Shown: one piece after another, positions 1-6,602 of the stretch | How positions within the stretch are numbered: position 1 is the stretch's first letter | How the letters are laid out: every line of letters begins with the position of its first letter | From: CAYLNK01 sp964384675 | Lineage (GTDB): Bacteria; Acidobacteriota; Thermoanaerobaculia; UBA5066 | Direction: 5' to 3' | Assembly (NCBI GenBank): GCA_964384675.1 | Contig: CAYLNK010000099.1 | Location: forward strand, 1 to 19,905 | DNA: 19,905 nucleotides | The notes under the pieces: generated by a model | What the model was told of the DNA's origin: nothing | Databases searched by the model: none | What the model saw: only the letters and a program-made list of their open reading frames with translations | Translations under genes and position numbers: made by a program

Positions 1-3000
1 GCCGCGACCGCGAGGCGCGAGGGTCTGGCCGCGCCGGCGGCCGCGGCGGAGCGCGCGGCCGGGAGGCTCTCCGCCACGAACTGGCCGGTGCGCGTCGTGT
101 AGCCCTGCGAGGCGTTGTCGATGACGGTGGCGAACGCGGCCACCGAGCCGATGCCGCTCTTCGGCTCCACCTCGAGGCTGGCGCCGTCGAACGAGGCGTC
201 CTGCGGGAAGAGCGCGGGGTCGTTGTTGTTCACCTGGAGCTTGGAGTACGGGAGGACGGTCTGCTCGCTCTCCTTGAGCACCGCGCCCTCGGCCGAGCGG
301 AGGCGCAGCGTCACGGTGAGGCTGCGTCCGGAGGTCTCCGACAGGATCACGTTCGTCCGGAACCGCGAGCCCGAGCCTCCCTTCAGCCCCGTCAGGAGGA
401 GCGGCGCCGCTCCGTTCCTCCCGAGACTCGTCCCCTGCTGCGACTGGACGGTCGGGATCTCCGCCCCGAAGCGGGCGACCGCGCCGTCCTTCTGCGTGAG
501 CGAGTCGACGGTGGAACGCACCGCGAGGCTGGCGATGGCGTTGGAGCGGATCTCGATCGAGCCGCTGCCCGTCGTGGAGAAGAGGCCGCGCACGAAGTCG
601 GCCAGGCGGTACGTCGCGTACTTCCTGATGTTGACGCTGGCGTGCCGGACGTCGGGGTGCCCGATGCCGTCGCCTCCGTTCGGCGTGTAGTAGAGGTCGA
701 CCCGGGCGTCGTCGGCTCCCTGGTTGCGGATCCAGCCGTCGGACAGGAAGTACGTGCCGCTGCCGGGAGCGCTGACGCCCGACGGCAGGAAGAGGGAGTA
801 CGTGGTGGCGTCGACGAACGGGCGGTTGCGTCCGGAGTCGATCGTCACCGGCTCCTCGTCGAAGAGCTGGAAGACGGCGCGGGTCTTCCCCTCGTCCGGG
901 CCGTCGACCGTCGTGAAGGTGAGGTTCGTCGTGAGCGGCACCGGTCCGTCCGCGGTCGCCCGCCGGTTCCGGTCGACGGCCAGCACGTAGCTGCGGCTCG
1001 CCCCCGGTCCCAGAGGCGAGGTGTCGGCACCGGAGACGATCAGCCACGAGCCTCCCGGGCCGATGGTCGGCGCGACCCGCGCCGCCGCCGAGCCGGTGTT
1101 GGTGATCGTGACGATCTGGGTGGGCGGCGCCGTGCCGGTCTCCGCGATGAAGTGCACCTCCGTCGAGGAGCTGGCGGAGAGGCGGGCGGCGGTCGCCGCC
1201 GAAGAGACCGGAGAGGCCAGCGTGGTGAGCGTCACGGCGGTGCAGGCGGTGCGGTCCGAGCCGTCGACGGTCCACTTGCCGCAGAGCGTGTCGTACAGGA
1301 CCTGCGCGGTCGCGGACGCCAGCGGATCGAACGAAAGGGAGACGTCGAGCGTGGCGCCCGGGGCCACCGGGGCGCTGGCCGGCGTTGCCGTGAAGGTGCC
1401 GATGCGCGACGAGAACGCGACGGTGGCCGTCTGGTTCCCGATGTTCCGGAACGAGACCGTCCCGCCGCCTGCCGGCGCGCCGACCGAGGTCACGGCGGTG
1501 ACCGACGGCTTCACGATGGCGAAGGCCGCCGGTCCGGGCTGGATCTGGACGCGGGCCTGGCCGGACGGGTCGCCCTCGCACCCCGCGCCGGAGACGGCGC
1601 GGACCACGGCGCAGACCGCGGCCGCCGCGCCGTTCTCGGTGGGGATGGTGATCGACGCCTGTGGCGTCGTGAGGCGCTGGGCGGTGCCGGTGCACTCGCC
1701 GTTCGGGTAGACGTCGACCAGGTAGCGTCCGGCCGGGTCGGCGGCGAGGGTCGGGGTCCAGGCGAGCACGAAGGCGTTGCCCGCCCGCACCGCCGAGCTG
1801 GTCGCGTTGGTGAAGTACGGAATGCTCGGCTGCACGCAGAGCGAGTAGTCGACGGTCACGTCGACGGCTCCGGCCCCGCTCCCGAGCCCGGCGGGAAGCG
1901 CGGCGGTGACGTAGAGCGAGCCGGTGTTGCGGCCGGTGATCGGGAAGGTCGCCGTCGCCGTCCCGGCCGGCACGTTCACCGTGGCGGGCACCGTGGCGAG
2001 CGACGGGTTGGAGGAGGTCAGGGTGAGCGTCACCGGGGCGGCCGGTACGGGCGCGAGCGTGGCGGTCACGGTCACGTTGGTGCCGGGGACGACGCGCACG
2101 GCGGCGGGCGAGAGCGACACGGTCGTGGAGCCGGCCGCGGTGGTCGAGGTCGTGACGGCGGGGCCGTCTTCGCTCGTCACGACGTTCTGGTTGTAGTTGT
2201 GGGGGTTCGTGAACGTGCGGCCGACGAATGTGTACGTCGTGCCGGGCGTGAGGCCGCCGATCGTCGCCGACGCGATCCGCTTGGTGCTCGTGGTGGCGCC
2301 CAGCGTGAACGGCCCGGCCGGCGAGGTGGCGTAGAGGATCTGGTAGCCGCCGCCGTCGTCGGTGTAGAGGATCTGGTTCCAGCGCAACGTCACGGAGGTC
2401 GTGGACAGGACGCCGACGGAGAGCTCGATCGGCGCGATCGTCTGGGTCCCCTCGAAGTTGTAGCCCTTCGAGTTGATGAACTCGAGGACAGGCGCGCTGT
2501 CGGTCCGGAGGGCGTTGTAGCGGAGCGACAGGCCGTAGCCGTCGGCGAGGGTGGTCAGCTTGGTCAGCTCGGCGGGCACGACGCCCGTGAGGAGGTTGCC
2601 GTCCAGGTAGAGGCCCCCGATCGACGCCATCCCCCCGATCTCCTTCGGGATCGCGCCGGAGAGCTTGTTGTTCTCGAGGGACAGTCCCTGGAGATTCGTG
2701 AGCTTTCCGATCGAGGCCGGGAGGGATCCGGAGAGCTTGTTGTCGTGGAGTGACAGCCCGACGAGCGAGGAGAGGTCCCCGAGCTCCGAAGGGATCGGCC
2801 CCGACAGCTGGTTGTAGTCGAGCTCGAGGCGTTGCAGCTGCGCCAGGCGGCCCAGCTCCTTCGGGATCGACCCGCTGAGCCGGTTGGCCCGGATCTGGAG
2901 CTGCTGAAGGCCCGCCAAGTCGCCGAGCTGGGCGGGGATCGACCCGGACAGCAGGTTCCCGTTCGCGAAGAGGTACACGAGCTGCGGGAGGCGTCCGAGG

Positions 3001-4697
3001 TCCCCCGGGATCGAGCCGCTGAGCTGGTTCTCGGAAAGGTACAGCTCGCGGAGCGCGCCGAGGTTCCCGAGCGACGCCGGGATGCCGCCCGAGAGCTGGT
3101 TCTGGTCGAGGTCGAGCACCTCGAGGGCGGTGAGGTTCCCGAGATCCGAGGGAATCGCGCCCGTCAGCTGGTTCGTGTAGAGGCGGAGCGCGCGGAGCTT
3201 CGAGAGCCGCCCGAACGACGCGGGGATCGGTCCCGTCAGCTGGTTCACGAAGAGGCCGATCTCCTGGAGGTTGGCGAGGTCACCCAGCTCCTCCGGGATC
3301 GGGCCGGTGAGCGCGTTGCGGTCGAGGTAGAGATAGCCGAGCTTCCCCAGCCCGCCCAGCTCCGAGGGGATGGAGCCGGTCAGCTCGTTCTCGCTCGCCG
3401 CGAAGGCCCCGAGCTCGGAGAGGCGGCCCAGCTCCCTCGGGATCGGCCCGGTCAGGGAGGCGTTCGACAGATACAGCTCCTGGAGCTTCGCGAGGTTCCC
3501 GAGCTCGGGCGGGATCGAGCCGCCCAGCGGGTTCTCGGAGAGACCCAGGACGGTGAGGCTGGGAAGGCTGCCGAGGGAGGGCGGGATCGGGCCTGTCAGC
3601 TGGTTCGCCCCGAGGTACGCGCGCGACAGGGCGGTGAGCGGGGAGAGGTCGGGAAGGGGGCCCGCGATCCGGTTGTGGTCGACGCCCAGCTCGACGAGCT
3701 TCGCGAGCTTCGGCAGGAGGCCGGACTCGAACCCGGTGAGCTGGTTGTACGAAAGGTAGAGGCGGGCCAGGCCGGTCGCGTTGCCGAGCTCGACCGGGAT
3801 CGCGCCCGAGAGCGCGTTGCCGGAGAGGAAGAGCGCCTCGAGCGAGGTGGCCCCGCCCAGCTCCCTCGGGATCGCGCCGTTCAGCTGGTTGTTGGAGAGG
3901 TCGATCAGCGTGACCTTCTTCAGGCCGCCGAGCTCCTTCGGGACCTCCCCGGTCAGGAGGTTCCCGTCCAGGTGCAGCTCGGTGAGCGTCGAGAGTCCGC
4001 CCAGCTCCTTCGGCACCGTCCCGGTGAGCCTGTTCCCGGAGAGGTAGAGCTGCTCCACGGCGGAGAGCCCGCCCAGCTCCTTCGGGATCTCGCCGGAGAG
4101 CTGGTTGCAGCAGAGATAGAAGAGCCGGATCTTCTTCAGCGTTCCCAGCTCCTTCGGGACCTCGCCGGTGAGCTGGTTCCCGTAGAGGCCCAGCTCCTCG
4201 AGGTCGGGAAGGAAGCTGAGCTGCCGCGGGATCGAGCCGGTCAGCGCGTTGTACGGCACGTAGAAGTACCGGAGCTTGGTGAGCGCACCGACCCCTTGCG
4301 GGATCTCGCCCGTCAGGTCGCACCCCGAGAGGCCGAGGTTCTCCAGCTTCGTGAGCGTCAGGATCGACGGCGGGAAGAGGCTCGCGAGCGGGTTCCCGCT
4401 CAGCTGCAGGCGCACGACGTCGGGGAGGCCGCTCACGTCCGGCTGGCCGGTGAGGTTGTTGTAGCCGAGGTCGATCTCCGTGACCGTGGTGCGGGCTTCG
4501 TCGCACCTCACGCCGGCCCAGGAGCACTCCGAGCCGGCGGAGCCGAGCCAGCCGGAGCGGTTCGTCCAGCTCGCGCCGTTCGTGGAGTTGTAGAGGCGGA
4601 CCAGAGCGTCCCGCTGGCCCTGCGGGATCGCGCCGTGGAGGGAGGGGGTCAGGAACACGGCAAGGGCCGCGGCCGCGGCCTTCGTGGAAGCTCTCAT
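1..4697 (-). CDS. Secreted plant-type leucine-rich-repeat protein with FN3/Ig-like domains (3' end beyond window)
   Basis: The frame is open from ATG at 4697 to the left edge, about 1565 residues, so the C-terminus is missing. Residues 1-23 are a signal peptide (short basic start, Ala/Leu core, HGA). Residues 24-66 resemble the plant LRRNT_2 cap (ALVRLYNSTNGASW, then CSWAGVRC with C58 and C65). Residues about 72-730 hold roughly 27 repeats of 24 residues with the plant-type pattern LxxNxLTGxIPxELGxLxxL. After these come an FN3-like domain (about 753-848, GLTPGTTYTF), an Ig-like domain (about 853-953), a Cys-containing beta domain (about 954-1053), two Hydin/BACON-like domains (about 1054-1245), and from about 1298 a module also found in the protein at 10099-14544. 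An AGGA lies ten bases before the start. Export to the periplasm or cell surface and a binding role are inferred; no catalytic motif is visible and the ligand is unknown. Confidence 0.88.
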   Translation of the reverse strand, partial: MRASTKAAAAALAVFLTPSLHGAIPQGQRDALVRLYNSTNGASWTNRSGWLGSAGSECSWAGVRCDEARTTVTEIDLGYNNLTGQPDVSGLPDVVRLQLSGNPLASLFPPSILTLTKLENLGLSGCDLTGEIPQGVGALTKLRYFYVPYNALTGSIPRQLSFLPDLEELGLYGNQLTGEVPKELGTLKKIRLFYLCCNQLSGEIPKELGGLSAVEQLYLSGNRLTGTVPKELGGLSTLTELHLDGNLLTGEVPKELGGLKKVTLIDLSNNQLNGAIPRELGGATSLEALFLSGNALSGAIPVELGNATGLARLYLSYNQLTGFESGLLPKLAKLVELGVDHNRIAGPLPDLSPLTALSRAYLGANQLTGPIPPSLGSLPSLTVLGLSENPLGGSIPPELGNLAKLQELYLSNASLTGPIPRELGRLSELGAFAASENELTGSIPSELGGLGKLGYLYLDRNALTGPIPEELGDLANLQEIGLFVNQLTGPIPASFGRLSKLRALRLYTNQLTGAIPSDLGNLTALEVLDLDQNQLSGGIPASLGNLGALRELYLSENQLSGSIPGDLGRLPQLVYLFANGNLLSGSIPAQLGDLAGLQQLQIRANRLSGSIPKELGRLAQLQRLELDYNQLSGPIPSELGDLSSLVGLSLHDNKLSGSLPASIGKLTNLQGLSLENNKLSGAIPKEIGGMASIGGLYLDGNLLTGVVPAELTKLTTLADGYGLSLRYNALRTDSAPVLEFINSKGYNFEGTQTIAPIELSVGVLSTTSVTLRWNQILYTDDGGGYQILYATSPAGPFTLGATTSTKRIASATIGGLTPGTTYTFVGRTFTNPHNYNQNVVTSEDGPAVTTSTTAAGSTTVSLSPAAVRVVPGTNVTVTATLAPVPAAPVTLTLTSSNPSLATVPATVNVPAGTATATFPITGRNTGSLYVTAALPAGLGSGAGAVDVTVDYSLCVQPSIPYFTNATSSAVRAGNAFVLAWTPTLAADPAGRYLVDVYPNGECTGTAQRLTTPQASITIPTENGAAAAVCAVVRAVSGAGCEGDPSGQARVQIQPGPAAFAIVKPSVTAVTSVGAPAGGGTVSFRNIGNQTATVAFSSRIGTFTATPASAPVAPGATLDVSLSFDPLASATAQVLYDTLCGKWTVDGSDRTACTAVTLTTLASPVSSAATAARLSASSSTEVHFIAETGTAPPTQIVTITNTGSAAARVAPTIGPGGSWLIVSGADTSPLGPGASRSYVLAVDRNRRATADGPVPLTTNLTFTTVDGPDEGKTRAVFQLFDEEPVTIDSGRNRPFVDATTYSLFLPSGVSAPGSGTYFLSDGWIRNQGADDARVDLYYTPNGGDGIGHPDVRHASVNIRKYATYRLADFVRGLFSTTGSGSIEIRSNAIASLAVRSTVDSLTQKDGAVARFGAEIPTVQSQQGTSLGRNGAAPLLLTGLKGGSGSRFRTNVILSETSGRSLTVTLRLRSAEGAVLKESEQTVLPYSKLQVNNNDPALFPQDASFDGASLEVEPKSGIGSVAAFATVIDNASQGYTTRTGQFVAESLPAARSAAAAGAARPSRLAVA
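2505..4484 (-). repeat. Tandem array of about 27 LRR-coding units of about 72 bp
   Basis: On the plus strand, units ending in a GGGATCG-like core (reverse complement of the IP codons) recur every 70-75 bp, for example near 4080, 4150, 3864, 3575, 3435, 3290, 3147, 3002, 2858 and 2640. Each encodes one 24-residue plant-type LRR. Units near 3650-3750 are degenerate: one reads GFESGLLPKL and the next GPLPDLSPL instead of GxIPxELG. The units differ from each other at many codons, so the array looks old rather than newly amplified. Confidence 0.85.
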
Positions 4698-4734
4698 GGT
4701 CCGGTCATCCTACCGCCGCGGGCTACCATGGGTC

Positions 4735-4758
4735 TCGGGCGATCCGCCCGAAGGAGGG
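4735..4758 (+). promoter_or_regulatory. 5' UTR hairpin abutting a strong Shine-Dalgarno
   Basis: TCGGGCG (4735-4741) and CGCCCGA (4745-4751) form a perfect 7-bp stem with a 3-base loop. It overlaps by one base a near-ideal ribosome binding site, AAGGAGGG (4751-4758), placed three bases before ATG 4762. This site fixes the start of the small gene. Whether the hairpin controls translation is inference. Confidence 0.5.
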
Positions 4759-4761
4759 ACG

Positions 4762-5199
4762 ATGTCCCGAGAGTCCGCCGACCACCACGACGCCGAGCTC
4801 GCCCTCAAGGTCTACGACCTCCGCCGCGAGGCCGTGATGCGGGAGTCCCGCAGCGCCATCAACGGTCAGTTCTGGCCGAAGACGCTGGCCGACATCCAGG
4901 CCGTGGCCGCGATGAACCACCCGCTCAACGCGGCGTACCGGCAGACGGTCACGTACTGGGAGATGGTCTACGCGATGGTGAGGCACGGGATCGTCCATCC
5001 CGACTTCTTCCTCGAGGTGAACGGCGAGGGGCTCTTCCTCTTCGCGAAGGTCCAGCCCTTCCTCGACGACATCCGGCGGGAGTCCTCTCCCACGGCGTTC
5101 CAGAACGCGGAGTGGGTCGTCACACACACGGAGGCCGGGAAGCGGATCTTCGCCGGCATCTCGGCGCGCGTGAGGAAGGCCCTCGAGGCGAGAACCTAG
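4762..5199 (+). CDS. Conserved-looking hypothetical protein, 145 aa
   Basis: I do not recognise a named family with certainty; it vaguely resembles DUF4760-type proteins. The start is set by AAGGAGGG just upstream; an in-frame ATG at 4684 would place the gene inside the divergent LRR gene start and lacks such a site. The product has no signal peptide or membrane segment. It looks mostly helical and cytosolic, with an acidic start (MSRESADHHDAELALKVYDL), a central block rich in aromatics and His (YWEMVYAMVRHGIVHPDFF), and then GEGLFLFAKVQPFLDDIR. The composition is ordinary for a folded protein and unlike the Arg/Pro-rich shadow frames nearby. It is divergent from the LRR gene (64 bp between starts) and convergent with selD across a gene-free palindromic region. 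No function can be assigned. Confidence 0.75.
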   Translation: MSRESADHHDAELALKVYDLRREAVMRESRSAINGQFWPKTLADIQAVAAMNHPLNAAYRQTVTYWEMVYAMVRHGIVHPDFFLEVNGEGLFLFAKVQPFLDDIRRESSPTAFQNAEWVVTHTEAGKRIFAGISARVRKALEART

Positions 5200-5274
5200 C
5201 GAGGCGCCCTCTCGAACCGACGAGCCGTGGGTAGGGGCGAGAGCGAGGGCGGTCGCTTCGATCCGCCGGGAGGG

Positions 5275-5502
5275 GAGGCGGGCTCCTCGCTCCCGCTGCG
5301 CGCGGGGCGACCCGCTACCGCGTGCGGCGCTTCGGGCGCGGAGCGCTCGCGAACCTCGCCCCTCGAGGCCCGTGCGGTTGCAGCATCGGCGTCGTCCGTC
5401 TGGCCTCGGGGGCTTCGGACATCGCGAGCGCTGGCCCCGCGCCCTCGCGACGCCCGCGAGCGGGTCCCCGCCCCGTGCTCGAGGTCGCTGCGGGCCCGCC
5501 TC
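5275..5502. repeat. Large imperfect inverted repeat (about 228 bp) in the 5200-5518 intergenic region
   Basis: This gene-free stretch between two convergent genes holds nested complementary blocks, all centred near 5388. They are GAGGCGGGC 5275-5283 with 5494-5502; CGGGGCG 5303-5309 with 5469-5475; ACCCGCT 5310-5316 with 5459-5465; GCGGCG 5324-5329 with 5451-5457 (one bulge); GGGCGCGG 5334-5341 with 5437-5444; AGCGCTCGCGA 5342-5352 with 5422-5432; GCCCC 5358-5362 with 5409-5413; and CGAGGCC 5364-5370 with 5402-5408. The apical loop is 31 bases (5371-5401). It could be a structured 3' UTR or ncRNA, a bidirectional terminator without T-tracts, or a palindromic mobile remnant. The flanks 5200-5274 and 5503-5518 show nothing else. 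No tRNA T-arm or attC core sites are present. Confidence 0.7.
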
Positions 5503-5518
5503 AAGGTCCGAGGGCAAT

Positions 5519-6568
5519 CTAGGAGACGACGAGGAGGCGCTCTCCGAGAGGCCCCGCGACCGCGACGACGCGGGCGTCGGCGAGGCCCGCGGCCCGGAGC
5601 GCCTCCACCACCGCACCCGACTCCGCCGCCGGAACCGCCGCGAGGAGGCCGCCGCTCGTCTGCGGGTCGATCAGCATCTCGGACTCGTGGGGCGCGAGGC
5701 GCCGCCTCACGGCGAGCGACCCGCCGACCAGCTCGTGGTTGCCGGCGTTCGCCTTCGTCGTGACGCCGCGCCGGTACATCTCGACGGCGTCCCGCAGGAA
5801 CGGGAGGTCGTCGAACCGGAAGTCGAGGGTGACCTCCGAGGCGCGGGCCATGCCGAGCGCGTGCCCGAGCAGGCCGAAACCGGTGACGTCCGTCGCCGCG
5901 TGGACCTCGAAGCCGGAGAGGACCTCGGCGGCCCGGGCGTTGAGCCTCGTCACGACGTCGAGGCACGCGTCGAGGGACGCGGCCGGGAGGATCCGCTTGC
6001 GGTGCGCGTTGAAGAGAACGCCGCTCCCGAGCGGCTTGGTGAGGACGAGGTGGTCCCCCGGCCGCACGCCCCGGTTCCGCCAGATCCGGTCGGGATGCAC
6101 CACGCCGGTCACGGCCAGGCCGAACTTGGGCTCCTCGTCGTCCACCGAGTGTCCGCCCGCGAGTGCGGCGCCCGCCTGGGCAATCTTCCGGCCGGCGCCG
6201 GCGACGATTCCCGCCAGAACCTCGGGGCCGAGCTTCCCGGACGGAAAGAAGACGAGGTTGAGGGCCGTGACCGGGCGCCCGCCCATCGCGTAGACGTCGC
6301 TCAGCGCGTTCGCGGCCGCAACCTCGCCGAAGAGCCCGGGATCGTCTACCGGCGGCGTGATCACGTCCGCGGTCGTGACCAGCGCCAGGTCGGGGGTGAG
6401 CCGGAAGACACCGGCATCGTCCCCCGTCTCGAGCCCGACGAGGAGATCCGGGTGCGTGCCGCGCGGCAGGAGGGCGAGGAGCTCGGCGAGCCCGACCGGG
6501 CTCAGCTTGCCCGCTCACCCACAGGTACGCGCGAGCCCCGTGAGCGTGGCCTTCGAAAGGAGCGCCAT
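5519..6568 (-). CDS. selD: Selenide, water dikinase, selenocysteine-containing (UGA at codon 18)
   Basis: SelD makes selenophosphate from selenide and ATP, the selenium donor for Sec-tRNA and selenouridine. Read from ATG 6568, codon 18 is TGA (6515-6517) and the same frame continues to TAG at 5519-5521, giving 349 residues, the normal family length. The N-terminus reads ARTCG-U-AGKLSP, so Sec18 aligns with the catalytic Cys (Cys17 in E. coli) and K21 with the essential Lys20. ETGDDAGVF (D50, D51) supplies metal ligands. AAANALSDVYAMGG, QAGAALAGGHSVDD, DVTGFGLLGHALG and DPQTSGGLL are classic SelD blocks. A conventional caller would start at GTG 6364 (codon 69) and lose the active site. The ATG is 34 bp from the divergent glycosyltransferase gene. 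Known selenoprotein SelDs carry Sec at this position; readthrough here is inferred from alignment and the following hairpin. Confidence 0.93.
6488..6517 (-). promoter_or_regulatory. Bacterial SECIS-like hairpin after the selD UGA
   Basis: Counting the U of UGA as +1, bases +15 to +30 read GAGCCC-GGTC-GGGCTC (plus-strand positions 6488-6503). This is a perfect 6-bp stem closed by a GGUC tetraloop. From memory, the E. coli fdhF SECIS bound by SelB has a GGUC loop at nearly the same distance (about +22 to +25), though with a bulged U that is not obvious here. The outer stem may be extended by GGC/GCC pairing around an internal loop. Spacing and loop sequence strongly suggest the SelB recruitment element. 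Confidence 0.75.
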
Positions 6569-6602
6569 GGTTCGAGTATCGCAGGCTATCCTCGGACGAC
6601 GG
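6569..6602. promoter_or_regulatory. Compact divergent promoter region, candidate -10 elements on both strands
   Basis: Only 34 bp separate the selD ATG (minus) from the glycosyltransferase ATG (plus), and neither has a clear Shine-Dalgarno. On the plus strand TATCCT (6587-6592) ends ten bases before ATG 6603. On the minus strand GATACT (6575-6580) ends six bases before ATG 6568. Such placement would give very short or leaderless transcripts. No -35 element is recognisable, so this is weak. Confidence 0.25.

Noticed and set aside
2505..4484. CRISPR array
   Set aside because: The 72-bp periodicity is fully explained by coding for 24-residue LRRs; there are no identical repeats with unique spacers.
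642..5234. Long plus-strand frames 642-2753 and 2832-5234
   Set aside because: Antisense shadows of the LRR protein; their repetitive Arg/Asp/Glu-rich sequence mirrors the LRR repeats and has no domain signature.
5275..5502. Integron attC site
   Set aside because: No RYYYAAC/GTTRRRY core sites, no integrase nearby, and the stem is much longer than usual attC sites.
5200..5518. Possible selC (tRNA-Sec) or other tRNA downstream of selD
   Set aside because: TTCGA-containing stretches near 5214 and 5257 do not form a proper 5-bp T-arm and no acceptor stem with CCA end fits.
5227..5763. Plus-strand 178-aa frame through the palindrome
   Set aside because: Arg/Pro/Ala-rich shadow without family signature, running antisense into the selD 3' end.
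5519..6364. Short selD model starting at GTG 6364 (281 aa)
   Set aside because: It lacks the catalytic N-terminal segment; the same frame upstream carries that segment through a UGA that fits selenocysteine.
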